Shown here: positions 31,320 to 42,912 of the stretch, in pieces
Layout of the letters: each line of letters opens with the position of its first letter
Position numbering within the stretch: the stretch's first letter is position 1
Source: Saccopteryx bilineata
Taxonomy: Eukaryota; Chordata; Mammalia; Chiroptera; Emballonuridae
Assembly: GCF_036850765.1 (NCBI RefSeq)
Contig: NC_089498.1
Span: 76,548,305 to 76,612,304 of the forward strand
DNA: 64,000 nucleotides
Reading direction: 5' to 3'
The notes under the pieces: model-generated
Database searches by the model: none
Told to the model about the DNA's origin: nothing
What the model saw: only the letters and a program-made list of their open reading frames with translations
Program-made: the position numbers and the translations under genes

Positions 31320-32754
31320 GGATATGTGTTTCAGGAGGAAATGTTTTCCCTTCCAACAGGAGCAATATTTGTGGAGCTTGGCAATACATTCCCTCCTCCT
31401 CAGCCCCTCGGTTTTGCGTGCACAGGTTACATCCCAGTCATCCGCCACTGACAAGTTTGAGCACAGAGGATCCTGTCCCCCAGTGCTACATATTCAGAGG
31501 GCGCTATTGCTTTCCCAGGTCTGGCTTGGTAGTCTCCAGAATATATTGCTGTAAATTCTTTGTTAAGGATCTGAGATTTTTGTACAAGGACACAGGTCCA
31601 CAAGATCTACCTTATTAAATATTAAGGGCCACTGCCACTTTAATGAAAGCTTTCTGTGGTAGTGTGGAGCCAGCCTGGCCCTGTACATTGGAAGTATTTT
31701 CCTGTTGTAATGTTGTAAAGCATAGTTAAGTTTTATTTCTTCTATCTAGTTAATGCCTGAGAGAGCCCTTTGTCCTAGAGAGGGTCAATGGAATAAAAAA
31801 CAAATTTCCAAAGTCAAAACATATATTTAGTGCTCAGTTCTACACTCCTCCATGTTAAACACTATCTTTTTTATAAATACCATAAAGTTCCCTTAGTCTA
31901 ACTACTGGTCCAACATGCAGCAGCCAAAACCACATTGCCATGACAAACCCCTGTTCCTTTATACAGTGTGTCCGTAAAGTCATGGTGCACTTTTGACCGG
32001 TCACAGGAAAGCAACAAAAGACGATAGAAATGTGAAATCTGCACCAAATAAAAGGAAAACCCTCCCACTTTCTGTAGGATGATGTGGCAGCATGTGCGCA
32101 TGCGCAGACGATGACATAACACCGTGTATACAACGGAGCAGCCCAAGGCCATGCCAGTCGAGATGTGGACAGTACAGAGGAAAGTTCAGTGTGTTCTGTG
32201 GTGGCTCGCTAAATTCAAATTCGTGACCAAAGTGCAACGTGAATATTGGCGTGTTTATAATGAAGTGCCACCACACAGGAATAACATTACTCGGTGGGAT
32301 AAGCAGTTGAAGGAAACGGGCAGTTTGGTGGAGAAACCCTGTTCTGGTAGGCCATCAGTCAGAGACGAGTCTGTAGAGGCTATACGGGATAGCTACCTAA
32401 GGAGCCCTAAAAAATTTGTGCTTGAACGCACATCGAACTACACTGAATAGGTATGAAACTGGGAGAGTTTTCCTTTTATTTGGTGCAGATTTCACATTTC
32501 TATCGTCTTTTGATGCTTTCCTGTGACCGGTCAAAAGTGCACCATGACTTGACGGACACACTGTATTTCCATCTGAATTTCTTATCCCTGCTGATCCTCA
32601 GGCCACCTTTCACTCCTTCCTGATAGTCACTAGTAAGTGATCTACACCTTACCCAGTGGTATTTCAAACAGGTCCAGCTCACAACCCTGTTCATGGCATT
32701 GACAGCTTTGATGTTCCATTTCTGACCCTGTGGGAGGAAGCAGGGGGAAAGCAG
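31320..32754. other. Unidentified insert inside the Tigger element
   Basis: Apart from the mariner-type MITE at 31964-32563, this 0.8 kb of sequence (31320-31963 and 32566-32754) matches nothing I can name. The minus strand has an open stretch near 32560-32720 (GQKWNIKAVNAMNRVVSWTC). It may be an LTR, a retrocopy or internal element sequence. I assign no function. Confidence 0.4.
31964..32563 (+). mobile_element. Mariner-type non-autonomous element, copy 2
   Basis: A 600-bp copy of the same family as at 16335, bounded by TA (31962-31963 and 32564-32565). Inverted repeats begin cagtgtgtccgtaaagtcat. The frame at 32124-32450 again has ETGSLVEKPCSGRPS and stops at the same place, so both copies descend from the same deleted master. 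Confidence 0.9.
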
Positions 32755-33199
32755 TGGGTCAGTGTTTATAAAGTCCACAGTAGTGTACAGTAACGTCCTT
32801 AGCCTTCACATTCACTCACCACTCACTCACTGACTCACTTGGAGCAACTTCTAGTCCTGCAAGCTCCATTCATGGTAACTGCTGTATACGGATGTACTAT
32901 TTTTTTTAATCTTTTATACTGTAGTTTTTACTGTACATTTTTCATGTTTAGATATACAGATACCATTGTGTTACAGTTGCCTATAATATTTAGTGCAATA
33001 ACATGCTATACAAGTTTGTAGCCTGGGAGCAATAGGCTATACCATGTGGCCTAGGTTTATATAAGTGCACTCTATGGTGTTTGCACAATGATGAAATCGC
33101 GTAAAGGCACATTTCTCGGAACGTATCCCCACTGTTAAGGGAGTACAAGCAGCAAAAGAAAAAATAGATAAATCGGACTTCATTAAAATGAAAACTTTT

Positions 33200-33585
33200 G
33201 GCCGTGGCTGGATGGCTCAGCGGTAGAGCGTCGACCCAGCATGTAGAGGTCCCAGGTTCAATTTTCTATCAGGGCATGCAAAAGAAGTGACCATCTGCTT
33301 CTTCACCCTTCCCCCTCTCCTTCTCTCTCTCTTTCTCTCTCTTCCTGTCTTGCAGCCATGGTTTGAGTGGTTTGAGCACATAGGCCTTGGGTGCAGAGGA
33401 TGGCTCCATAGCCTCACCTCAGGCGCTGAAATAGCTCAATTGCCGAACAATGGAGCAGCCGGCCCCAGATGGGCAGAGCATCGCCCTGTAGGGGGTTTGC
33501 CAGGTAGGTCCCAGTTGGGGCGCATGCAGGAGCCTGTCTCTCTGCCTCCCTGTCTCCCCGCCTCTTACTTAACTAACTAAATAAA
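33200..33585 (+). repeat. SINE type A, plus strand
   Basis: Its head ccgtggctggatggctcagc is followed by the usual body and a tail. It is inserted in the L1, with gaaaac(t)ttt repeats at its edges. Confidence 0.85.
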
Positions 33586-33605
33586 ATTAAAACTTTTTTA
33601 TTTTT

Positions 33606-33928
33606 TAGTGAGAAAATGAGAGAGACAGACAGACACAGGAAGGGAGAGAGATGAGAAGCATCAACTCGTAGTTGTATCACTTTGGTTATTCATTGATTGT
33701 TTCTCATATGTGCATTGATGGGGTAGAGTAGGGGGTTCCAGCCAAGCCAGTGACCCTTTGCCCAAACCAGAGATTTTGGGCTTCAAAGCAATGACCTTTA
33801 GGCTCAAGCAAGCGACCATGGGATCATGTGTATGATTCCACGCTCAAGGAGGCGACCGTGGGGTTTTGAACTTGGGTCCTCAGTGTCCCAGGTTGATGCT
33901 CTACCTACTGTGCCACTACTGGTCAGGC
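33606..33928 (-). repeat. SINE type B, minus strand
   Basis: A complete but diverged copy ending with the reversed head ctactggtcaggc, also within the L1. Confidence 0.82.
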
Positions 33929-34169
33929 AAAATTAAAAAGTTTGTGCCTCAAAGAACACCAACAAAGTGGAAAGACAGTTCACAGACTAGGAGAAAGTAC
34001 TGTATTTGCAAAAGATACAGTACTAATTACTGTATTTAACCTAATTAAAACACAATTTAAAGGTCTGACTAGACATTTCTCCAAAAGATATTCTACATCA
34101 TTAGAGACATGCAAATCAAAATCGCAGTGAGACTCCACTGTTCTAGGATGGCTATACTTAAAAAACAGA

Positions 34170-34510
34170 TGGCCCTGGCCGGTTTGCTCAGCGGTGGAGC
34201 GTCGGCCTGGCGTGCGGGGGACCCAGGTTCGATTCCCGGCCAGGGCACATAGGAGAAGCGCCCATTTGCTTCTCCACCCCTCCCCCCTTCCTCTCTGTCT
34301 CTCTCTTCCCCTCCTGCAGCCAAGGCTCCATTGGAGCAAAGATGGCCCGGGCGCTGGGGATGGCTCCTTGGCCTCTGACCCAGGCGCTAGAGTGGCTCTG
34401 GTCGCGGCAGAGCGTCGCCCCTGGTGGGTGTGCCGGGTGGATCCCGGTCGGGCGCATGCGGGAGTCTGTCTGACTATCTCTCCCCGTTTCCAGCTTCAAA
34501 AAATACAAAC
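34170..34510 (+). repeat. SINE type A, plus strand
   Basis: A young-looking copy with head ggccctggccggtttgctca and aaaaaacagat duplicated on both sides. Confidence 0.9.
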
Positions 34511-34862
34511 AAACAAACAAAAAACAGATAAGAAAGAACGAGTGTTGTTGAGGATGGGGAGAAATCGCTAGTGGGAATGTTAAATGGTACATCCTCTTTG
34601 CCAAAACGGTCTGGCAGCTCCTCAAACTGTCAAGCATATTTAGCATATGATCCAGTAATTCTGTCCATAGATATATACCCAAGAGAAATGAAAACATGCA
34701 TCCACACAAAAACATGTACAGTAACGTTTATTAGCAGCATTATTCATAAAAGCTAAACTGTGGAAACAATCTGAATGCCAATCAACTTATAAATGATAAA
34801 GGAAATGTGGTGTAACTATATAATGGAATATTATATGGCAGTGAAAACCAATGAAGTACTGA

Positions 34863-35222
34863 TACGGTGGTCCCTCGTTTATTATGGGGCTTAGGTTCCA
34901 GAAGCGCCTGTTATAGGCGAAAATCTGTGAAGTAGTGACCTTATATTTATTTTATTATTTGTATATATAAATATTTTAAGGCTTTATAAACTCTCCCTAC
35001 ACTCTTACAAACCTTTCCCACACTGTTATTAACCTTTCTTAGTTATTTTGCTTATTTTACTGCAAAAAATAAAAACAATAAATATATAAGAATTCCAATA
35101 TGCCACAAAATCCCATAATATAGTAAAAAATAAATGATGTAAAATTAGATATATACAATTAAAATATCCGTGATACAGTGAGACTGTGAAAAGTGAACTG
35201 CGATACAGCGAGGGATGACTGT
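34863..35222. mobile_element. Tigger-type MITE inside the L1
   Basis: Inverted ends: cggtggtccctcgtttatta on the left and gcgatacagcgagggatgac on the right, with TA beside each end. The L1 3' UTR resumes directly after it. Confidence 0.8.
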
Positions 35223-35440
35223 ACATGGAAGAAACTAATCGCTAATGATCACATATTGTGTGATTCCATTTGTACCGAATCTGTGGAGAAAGTAGATTAG
35301 TAGCTCCCTAAGGCTAGATGGGGTGGGGAAGGGTTGGGAATAAATGAGGGGGGGGGTGATTGCTAATGGATTTCTCTTTGGGGTGATGAAACTATTCAAA
35401 AATTGTAATGGTTGCATAACACTGTGAGCTTACTAGAAAT

Positions 35441-35636
35441 TATTAACCTCTCTTTGGCAGTTGACAATATTGGCTATTCTTGAAACTCTATTCTTTGGCT
35501 TTGGTGACACAGTTCTACCAATCCTCCTGCCCCCCCCCCCCCCACATTCCTTCTCAGCTCTTTTCACTGGCTTGTTCTTCCTCCAGCTGCTTATACATCA
35601 GTAATGTTGGGTTTCTATTTTATTCATTTTTCAAGG
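35441..35636. other. Short unassigned stretch with a poly(C) run
   Basis: A run of about fifteen C lies at about 35529-35543. The rest is unassigned. Confidence 0.5.
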
Positions 35637-35927
35637 CAGTGGTTCTCAAAGTTTTTGAAGTCAGGATGCATTTAAAATCCTACAAATGTAGGCACACTAT
35701 ATACAAAGTTCTGAGAAATATGTTATAATAATTAAGTCAAATATTAAATAAAAAAAATAAAGTCCAAGCGTGCTTTTATGGTAATTAAAACAAATATGAC
35801 AAAATTAAATTTATTCTGACATTATAAAACATTTTTATGTTACATTTTTTGTTATGCTTTTTAGTATTCATTAACAGAGGGATTAAAAAATAAAAAAAAC
35901 AACAAAAATGTTATCTTTTTATATATG

Positions 35928-36168
35928 CAGTGGTACCTTGAGATACGAACAGACTAACATATGAAAGTTTTAAGATACGAGCTGTGGCTCGGTTCATATT
36001 TTTGTTCGAGATCCAAGCGAAATTCCGAGATATGAGTCATGATTCGGGAAGCTGCTGCTAGTTGGCACATTGGCACACGCGTTCAGTATCGGCAGTTTGG
36101 TATACGAGTTGAATGACTTACGAGCTTGGTTACAGAATGAATTAAATTCGTATCTCAAGGTACCACTG
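35928..36168. mobile_element. Tigger-type MITE (nested)
   Basis: Perfect inverted ends of at least 20 bp: cagtggtaccttgagatacg and cgtatctcaaggtaccactg. A TA follows the right end; the left reads TG. The 241-bp copy is well preserved. Confidence 0.88.
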
Positions 36169-36479
36169 TATAATACATTCTTAGTAAGATTTAGTAAATT
36201 TGGCAGGTCCTAGTGCAAATGTGCTAAGTTTTTTCATTCTTGTGTTTATGAAAAACATGAGCCTAATGTGTCCTAGCGATTTCTTCAATGTTTGGGCATA
36301 TATTTGAAGGGCAAACTCTCATATCCTGTCACTACATTGAAGACTTCCTCTCTTTTTACACTTAATTGTGTTGAGTGCAGAAAACCCCCACCATACATAT
36401 CATCTTAACTTTACACCAAACAAAGGATAGAAGAAACTTGCCTCCAGTCTTTCCGGGGAACATGAGCGGTAGTATAAAC

Positions 36480-36774
36480 CAGTGGTCCCCAACCCTTTTT
36501 GGGCCACGGACCGATTTAATGCCAAAGTATTTTCACGGACCTGCCTTTAGGGTGGGACGGATAAATGTATCACGTGACCGAGACAAGCATCAAGAGTGAG
36601 TCTTAGACGGATGTAACAGAGGGAATCTGGTCATTTAAAAAAAATAAAACATTGTTCAGACTTAAATATAAATAAAACGGAAATAATATAAGTTATTTAT
36701 TCTTTCTCTGCGGACTGGTACCAAATGGTCCACAGACCGGTACTGGTCCGCAGCCCGGGGGTTGGGGACCACTG
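36480..36774. mobile_element. hAT MITE (nested)
   Basis: Inverted ends cagtggtccccaaccctttt and gggggttggggaccactg. The 8-bp target duplication is gtataaac and gtgtaaac (7 of 8). Confidence 0.9.
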
Positions 36775-37329
36775 GTGTAAACAATCCAGCACCACAGCTT
36801 AACAGCCTTTTGCGACCTAATCAGGCAAGTGATGAGGGGCGTTGGGCAGACTGTCAGCTTACAGCCAATTCCCCACACCTCTGTCCCCCCAAAATCTAAA
36901 CTCCAAAATCCCTGTTGGTTTTTTGGTCCCCAACAGGCACATATTTCTCTGGAATACCATAGGGCACACCTAGTGCACACTTTGAGAACCACTGATCCAA
37001 GGCTTTTAGAACCATCTGGTTGCTTGTCACTTTCCAATCTATTTCTTTAGCCCAGGCAAGTAAACTGAGGAACCAGCCATTCAGTTGCTTACTGAACATT
37101 TACTTATCTCCATCTAAATATCCCATAGGTGCTAATTTGTTTCCCTCTCAGATCCAGCTTTCTTATATTACCTTTACTACCAACTCATTTGAGTCAGAGG
37201 CTTGGGAGCCACCCTAGAGCTCCTTTACCCTCCACATGGAGTGAGTGTCACATAGATGCATCTCAAACATCTGCCCGCATCGCATATCCTGCTTTAGTTC
37301 ACCTTCAGTTTATCTTTCACTAAAGGCTA

Positions 37330-37985
37330 AGCTCCTAGAGATGAGGACCCATGTGTATTTTCTTCTTCACTGCCTGTAATACCTTACATGGTATGATACA
37401 TAAATAATATTTGTTGATTGAATGAATGAACCAACAAATAAACTTGTCCTCCTGTTTATCTTGCTGTATTTTTCTTGTTAGAATGCAAACTTGATATTAT
37501 CTTTTTCTTAGAACCATTAAATAATTTCCCATTGCTTAGAGAATAATGCTTAATTAAGCCCATTGCATACAAGGCCCTCCCTGATGCGGCCCCTTACTGC
37601 TTCTCCCTGTCTTCTCGTCACCTCTCCAACCTATTCCCTGCGTTCCAGCCACGTGGATCTGTCTTCCCTGAACAGCTGTGTTTTCACATATGCTGCCTGA
37701 CTACTGGAAAGCTCTTCTTTCTTTCATGAATCCCATTTTTTCTGGCAGCTCTTATCGACCTTCCTAGACTATCTTTTCTTCTGTGACACTTCCCCTACCT
37801 CACTGATGCAAACTTGCATGTAACTATTATAACATGTGCTGCTTTAACAATGATTTAAGCATTTTCTTGTCTATGAATGGCAAGGACTGAAGCTCACTTA
37901 TTTTTGTATCCGCATCAGAAACAGTGTTGTACACAGTGCCTGTCCCATAGAAAGTACTCAGTAAGTGCTTGATTAAGTGAATGAC
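37330..37985 (+). repeat. L2 fragments, plus strand
   Basis: Two pieces each end in a TGAATGAA-like motif (ttgattgaatgaatgaacca near 37430 and ttgattaagtgaatgac near 37980). Between them, aaggccctccctgatgcggc and similar phrases are usual in L2. Confidence 0.65.
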
Positions 37986-38044
37986 TGTGTTGGAAATCAG
38001 AATAGGTTAGGAGTCCTGGATTTATGGCTTGCTTGCTTCTTTAT

Positions 38045-38220
38045 TTATTTACTTATTTATTTATAACAACATGAATTTATTTCTCATAGTTCTGGAGGCT
38101 GAAAGTCCAAGATCAGGGTGCTGGAATGGTCGGGTCTTGGTGAGAGCTTGAGCTCTTTTTTGGTTCACAGATGGCTGATATCTTGCTGTATCCTCTGAGC
38201 TGGATATATAGCCTTTAAAC
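38045..38220. repeat. Decayed interspersed repeat, family not assigned
   Basis: The phrase agttctggaggctgaaagtc and the following aagatcagggtgctggaatg are familiar from mammalian interspersed repeats, but I cannot place the family. Confidence 0.4.
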
Positions 38221-38570
38221 CAGGGGTCTCAAACTCGCGGCCCACCGAACAATTTTGTGCGGCCTGCAGACTAATCCACGAAGTTCAAAATATTTTGGAT
38301 AAAATTAAGTAAGCCTAGGGGCCTACTTGTATTTTTCATTTCTCTAGCATCCTAGAGAAAGTTGTGATGTGAACTACAGTTTCTGGTCGTTTTGTGACAC
38401 TGAGTAAACTGCATGTACGATTGTGCTTGTTGTACTGATTTTTTTTTTGTTTTCAACTGCAGTGAGAAAAGTGTTGCGTAACAGTTGCCTTTTGTAGACC
38501 TAGTGCGGCCCACCGAACGGCTGTGATCTTGCTCTGCGGCCCACATGCTGAGTTGAGTTTGAGACCCCTG
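38221..38570. mobile_element. hAT MITE
   Basis: Inverted ends caggggtctcaaactcgcgg and gagtttgagacccctg, 350 bp, with an 8-bp duplication ctttaaac/ttttaaac (7 of 8). An internal gcggcccaccgaac motif also occurs twice in direct orientation. Confidence 0.9.
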
Positions 38571-38578
38571 TTTTAAAC

Positions 38579-39634
38579 ACTTGACTTTCATGTATCATTT
38601 GTGAATGATACAAAAAATACCAGTGAGGGAGTGGATGGATCACAAGTTTATCACCACTGTAGGAAAACAATCAAAAGTGTTGCTGATGTTGGGTCAGATA
38701 CATTATTCTTATATGTCGTAGGCATGGTATTGGAAACAGCTGTATATCAAAATGGCTGTATAGTGTAAACTGTAATGGATTGATCAACCTAATATTAATG
38801 CCATAAGAAACATTGATTTGAACCAAACTAAGTACAGGCAGATGGATGTACATTCCCTTATCTGGTCACAGTCAATTGGTCATAATCAATTGGCCTTGTA
38901 GTTTTAACTATAATTAGTATTATGTTTTCATTATTTCTATCAACTTGTCCGTTAAGAACTTCTGTTGATTACCATATCCCTGCCACCTTTTTAATATAAT
39001 GCTCTGTAATTACCACGTCTACTGTACAAATTGGTAACACAATCCTCTCTGCTGTCTTCCTACTTTCTTACACTTAGCCTAGCTAAGGGAGTCATCTACA
39101 TTTACATACTTTTTAGTCTGGATAGTGACTCAAACCAGTCAAGCTTTTTTTTTTTTTTTTTGCTGGAAAGAAGCCAAATCTCTGTATTACTGAATCAAAT
39201 CAAGTAGATTGTGATGAAAGGAGTAATAATAACAACAGGAGAAGACAAAAGGCCTCTCACATAGAATTTTGAATTAAAGTCACATATTGAACAAAAGATA
39301 TTTAAATTAAGTACTGAACAAAATAAGAGCTCTTCAAAGGAAATAGGGCTTCTTGCCAAGCCCCTAAAAATGCCCCCAGGCCTCTTACTTATTCACTACC
39401 ATATTTCAGCTTAATATCTAAGGATGCTTTATTTCTTATCTCATTCTTTTCCCACCACCTAGGGGACACGTAGTTGGCACTTGGTTTCCATTTATTGAAT
39501 TAAATGGAATTGGGCCCCAAGAGTTAGAAGCAATTCTCTGAAGAAGAAAAAGAGAAATAATTTTAGCAGTGAATAGAACCAACAAATCTGGTTTCAGCAA
39601 TGGAGTTGTTTTTTGTTTTATCTTATAAATAAAT
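38579..39634. other. Unassigned intron sequence
   Basis: About 1 kb; I see nothing recognisable. Confidence 0.5.
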
Positions 39635-39790
39635 TTTTATTAATTTTAATGGGGTGACATCAATAAATCAGGGTACATATATTCAAAGAAAACATGTCAA
39701 AGTTATCTTGTCATTCGGTTATGTTGCATACCCCTCACCCAAAGTCAGATTGTCCTCCTTCACCCTCTATCTAGTTTTCTTTGTGAGCAA
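39635..39790 (-). repeat. L1 3' end, minus strand
   Basis: The text ttaatggggtgacatcaata through catacccctcacccaaagtc is the reversed L1 3' end, related to 15440. Confidence 0.65.
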
Positions 39791-39841
39791 TGGAGTTTTT
39801 ATTTATTTATTTATTTAAAAATTTTTATTTATTTAGTTATT

Positions 39842-40158
39842 TTTTACAGAAACAGAGTGAGTCAGAGAGAGGGATAGACAGGGATAGACAGAGAGAGATG
39901 AGAAGCATCAATCATTAGTTTTTCATTGCATGTTGCAACACCTTAGTTCATTGATTGCTTTCTCATATGTGCCTTGACTGCGGGCCTTCAGCAGACCAAG
40001 TAACCCCTTGCTGGAGCCAGCGACTTTGGGTTCAAGTTGGTGGGCTTTTGCTCAAACCAGATGAGCCTGTGCTCAAGCTGGCAACCTCGGGGTCTCGAAC
40101 CTGGGTCCTCTGCATCCCAGTCTGACACTCTATCCACTGCGCCACCGCCTGGTCAGGC
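39842..40158 (-). repeat. SINE type B, minus strand
   Basis: A complete copy with the reversed head cgcctggtcaggc; ggagttttat-like duplications lie on each side. Confidence 0.87.
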
Positions 40159-40184
40159 GGAGTTTTCATTTTTATATTTTATCT

Positions 40185-40312
40185 TTTAATTTTATTTATT
40201 GATTTTGGAGAGACAAAGAGAGGAAAACATTGATCTGTTTCTATATATGCTCTGACTAGGGATCAGATGGTGGTCCAACCAAGCAACCAACCAACCAAGC
40301 TGTCCGACCAAG
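40185..40312 (-). repeat. Old tRNA-SINE fragment
   Basis: A tttattgattttggagagac start and tatgctctgactagggatca suggest a decayed SINE. An (AACC)-like run follows. Confidence 0.5.
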
Positions 40313-40675
40313 ACAAAGAGTTATTTTTAAATGCCGACCTGGAAAACCTGCTCAGATCTTAGACTTTAACTAAGATCTGTATCTGTATAACTAAGATTCT
40401 GTGTGTTTTTATTAAATCCTTTTAATTTTCCTGAAGGAAATAAGATTTATTTTAAGGTTTTAAAAAAAATCAGGCATCTACTTCAGTTTAAGCTCACAAT
40501 TACAAAACATATAAATAAAATATGTAGGAAGTGAGATCTTTAAAATTTTTATTTAGGAATCATTTTATATCTGTTTTGTTCCCAAAAAGAATTTTGAAGT
40601 AGTGTGGTAAGGTGCTAAAGAACTGTAAAACTTAGTATTGGCAATGCCATTTTAAAGAGGAAAAGTAGGACATTA
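40313..40675. other. Unassigned intron sequence
   Basis: I see nothing recognisable. Confidence 0.5.
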
Positions 40676-40686
40676 AAAGAATAAAG

Positions 40687-41043
40687 GCCTGACCAGGCAT
40701 TGGCGCAGTGGATAGAGCGTCAGATTGGGATGCGGAGGACCCAGGTTCGAGACCCCGAGGTCGCCAGCTTGAGCGCGGGCTCATCTGGTTTGAGCAAAGA
40801 AAGTCCACTAGCTTGAACCCAAGGTCGCTGGCTCCAGCAAGGGGTTACTCGGTCTGCTGAAGGCCCGTGGTCAAGGCACATATGAGAAAGCAATCAATGA
40901 ACAACTAAGGTGTTGCAACGTGCAATGAAAAACTAATGATTGATGCTTCTCATGTCTCTCCTGTCTGTCTGTCCCTGTCTATCCCTCTCTCTCTGACTCT
41001 CTCTTCTGTCTCTGTAAAAAAATAAAATAAGATAAAATAAAAT
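40687..41043 (+). repeat. SINE type B, plus strand, full length
   Basis: A full copy with aaaagaataaagg duplicated on both sides. Confidence 0.92.
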
Positions 41044-41062
41044 AAAAAGAATAAAGGTTATC

Positions 41063-41520
41063 TGAAGAACTTTCTTTCCCTTTCAATAAGAGACAAACAA
41101 TATTTACATATCCTACACTGATTTTAACTCTTCCTCCCTTCCTGGAATTCTGAGAGTAACATATACCTCTAGAGAAAGGAATGGGAGGTAGACACTAAAA
41201 GATTTGTAAATGTTTTTGATATGTAAAATGACATCACTATTGTGTTACCTTGTAAGTTTTAATATGTAGGAATGTTTTTTACATCCTATAGACAAATGTT
41301 ATAAGCTTGTTAATGATTGATTATTGTGTCATATTTCCCCTTCCTTTTCCCCCAACCTGTATGTGATCAAGTGTATATAACTAGCCTCAGAGCTATATTT
41401 GAGGCTACACGATTTGGGTTAGCTATACCCTGTGTAAGTCATATGTAGCCGGTTTATTAATAAATCTCTTAATTCTTCTGTATCCTGCCTTGGTGTCTCT
41501 ACATAACCCATGGAATTAAG
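41063..41520 (+). repeat. LTR-like repeat C, plus strand
   Basis: A 458-bp unit runs from tgaagaactttc to acataaccca (TG...CA). It has TATA-like gtatataactagcc and an AATAAA signal. An inverted relative at 45179-45588 shares the same landmarks in the same order. No target duplication is evident, so the boundaries are approximate. A class I solo LTR is the likeliest reading. Confidence 0.65.
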
Positions 41521-42239
41521 GTATGTTACTTTACAACAGTAGTAAATGAAGACTTAAGGTAGAGAAGATGAGTTTAAATGTGAATTTCCTTTATCAGAGA
41601 GCTAGGTGAAATTTGGGCAACCCATAGCAGACAAGGGAGGTGACATCTAAAGAGATCACATAGTGTAGAAGAAATATTTGAGTAATTAAATAATTTAAAG
41701 TCACATTGCCATTTATTAGCTAGGCTAGAACTAGAAACCAAGTCACCAAATTCTCATGCATGTGCTCTTAATATGTATGTAGCAAAAACATTTGGCTTAA
41801 CCAGCCAAGTGTTTTGATTACCTGGTGCTGAACAGGTTTAAGAAGCACTTGTCAGAATTATTACTGACCCCCTGTTAAGGCTGACCTCCAGGGACGTTTT
41901 TCCAAAAGTCATGAAGATTCCTGCATAGCAAAGAACATTTTTGGAATTAATCCTTTTCTTAATGGTTCTTTTCTTTTTCTTTGGAAAAGATGGGTGCTAT
42001 AGAAACTATCTGTTCTGATGGGGGCGGGGAGAGGAGGAATGTGCATTTCCTGTAGTCTGGTTGATGGTTTAAGATTATGAAGCTCTGCCTTTGGCTCTCC
42101 TAGATAGACTTTGCCGGTTGTTCACAGAAAGGAGATGCTTTTCTGGTCCTGTATAGTTTTAGAAACTGGCTTCTTGGGAAGTTCTAGACTTGATATTTCA
42201 GTGATCGAATACTGATTTGGAAAGAGCTAGAAAAGAAGA
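41521..42239. other. Unassigned intron sequence
   Basis: I see nothing recognisable. Confidence 0.5.
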
Positions 42240-42283
42240 TGTAAAGCCAGTCGCCGTGGCCACCATTACTGTTGCCTGGCTTT

Positions 42284-42912
42284 TTTTTTTTTTTTAATTT
42301 TTTTTAAAATTTTTATTTATTTATTCATTTTATTTTTATTTATTTATTTATTTATTTATTTTTTTCTGAAGCTGGAAACAGGGAGAGACAGTCAGACAGA
42401 CTCCCGCATGCGCCCGACCGGGATCCACCCGGCACGCCCACCAGGGGCGACGCTCTGCCCACCAGGGGGCGATGCTCTGCCCATCCTGGGCGTCGCCATG
42501 TTGCGACCAGAGCCACTCTAGCGCCTGGGACAGAGGCCACAGAGCCATCCCCAGCGCCCGGGCCATCTTTGCTCCAATGGAGCCTCGGCTGCGGGAGGGG
42601 AGGAGAGAGACAGAGAGGAAAGCGCGGCGGAGGGGTGGAGAAGCAAATGGGCGCTTCTCCTGTGTGCCCTGGCCGGAATCGAACCCGGGTCCTCCGCACG
42701 CTAGGCCGACGCTCTACCGCTGAGCCAACCAGCCAGGGCCTTATTTATTTATTCATTTTAGAGGAGAGAGAGAGATTGAGAGAGAGAGAAGGGGGAGGAG
42801 CAGGAAGCTTCAACTCCCATATGTGCCTTGACCGGACAAGCCCAGGGTTTTGAACCGGCAACCTCAGCATTCCAGGTCAATGCTTTATCCACTGCGCCAC
42901 CACAGGTCAGGC
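42284..42912 (-). repeat. SINE type C with a SINE type A inserted in its tail, both minus
   Basis: The type C copy (42284-42333 and 42741-42912) is flanked by ctgttgcctggctttt on both sides. The type A copy (about 42334-42740) sits in its A-rich tail, bounded by ttatttatttattcatttta on both sides. The nesting order is LTR, then C, then A. Confidence 0.9.

Larger units (their letters stand above)
31210..33143 (+). mobile_element. Tigger-type element with later insertions
   Basis: The left end cagtcatgtgccccataatg follows a TA at 31208. The right part (about 32755-33143) has the characteristic cactcaccactcactcactg block and ends near aacgtatccccactgttaag before a TA at 33144-33145. These resemble a pogo/Tigger-type non-autonomous repeat common in mammals; I do not assign a subfamily. 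The middle, about 31320-32755, is not part of that repeat as I know it and contains a mariner MITE plus unknown sequence. Confidence 0.75.
31080..35440 (+). repeat. L1 (ORF2 end and 3' UTR), plus strand, broken by nested insertions
   Basis: Pieces at 31080-31207, 33144-33200, 33930-34168, 34520-34860 and 35224-35440 read as one old L1 in order. The first has gatcacagacctaaatgtaa, the next gacttcattaaaatgaaaac, then gtgcctcaaagaacaccaac, then atggaatattatatggcagt, and the last the 3' UTR. Between them sit a Tigger element, two SINEs, a third SINE and a MITE, listed separately. It is too decayed to code for a protein. Confidence 0.75.
35637..36994. mobile_element. Charlie-like hAT element hosting two other elements
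   Basis: Inverted ends cagtggttctcaaagttttt (left) and actttgagaaccactg (right) define it. An 8-bp target duplication is still visible as tttcaagg and atccaagg (6 of 8 match), the hAT signature. It has no intact transposase frame. Two elements, at 35928-36168 and 36480-36774, lie inside it and are younger. Confidence 0.85.

Noticed and set aside
34188..34715. 175-codon antisense frame
   Set aside because: It runs through a type A SINE and L1 sequence; no domain, and similar frames recur in every type A SINE.
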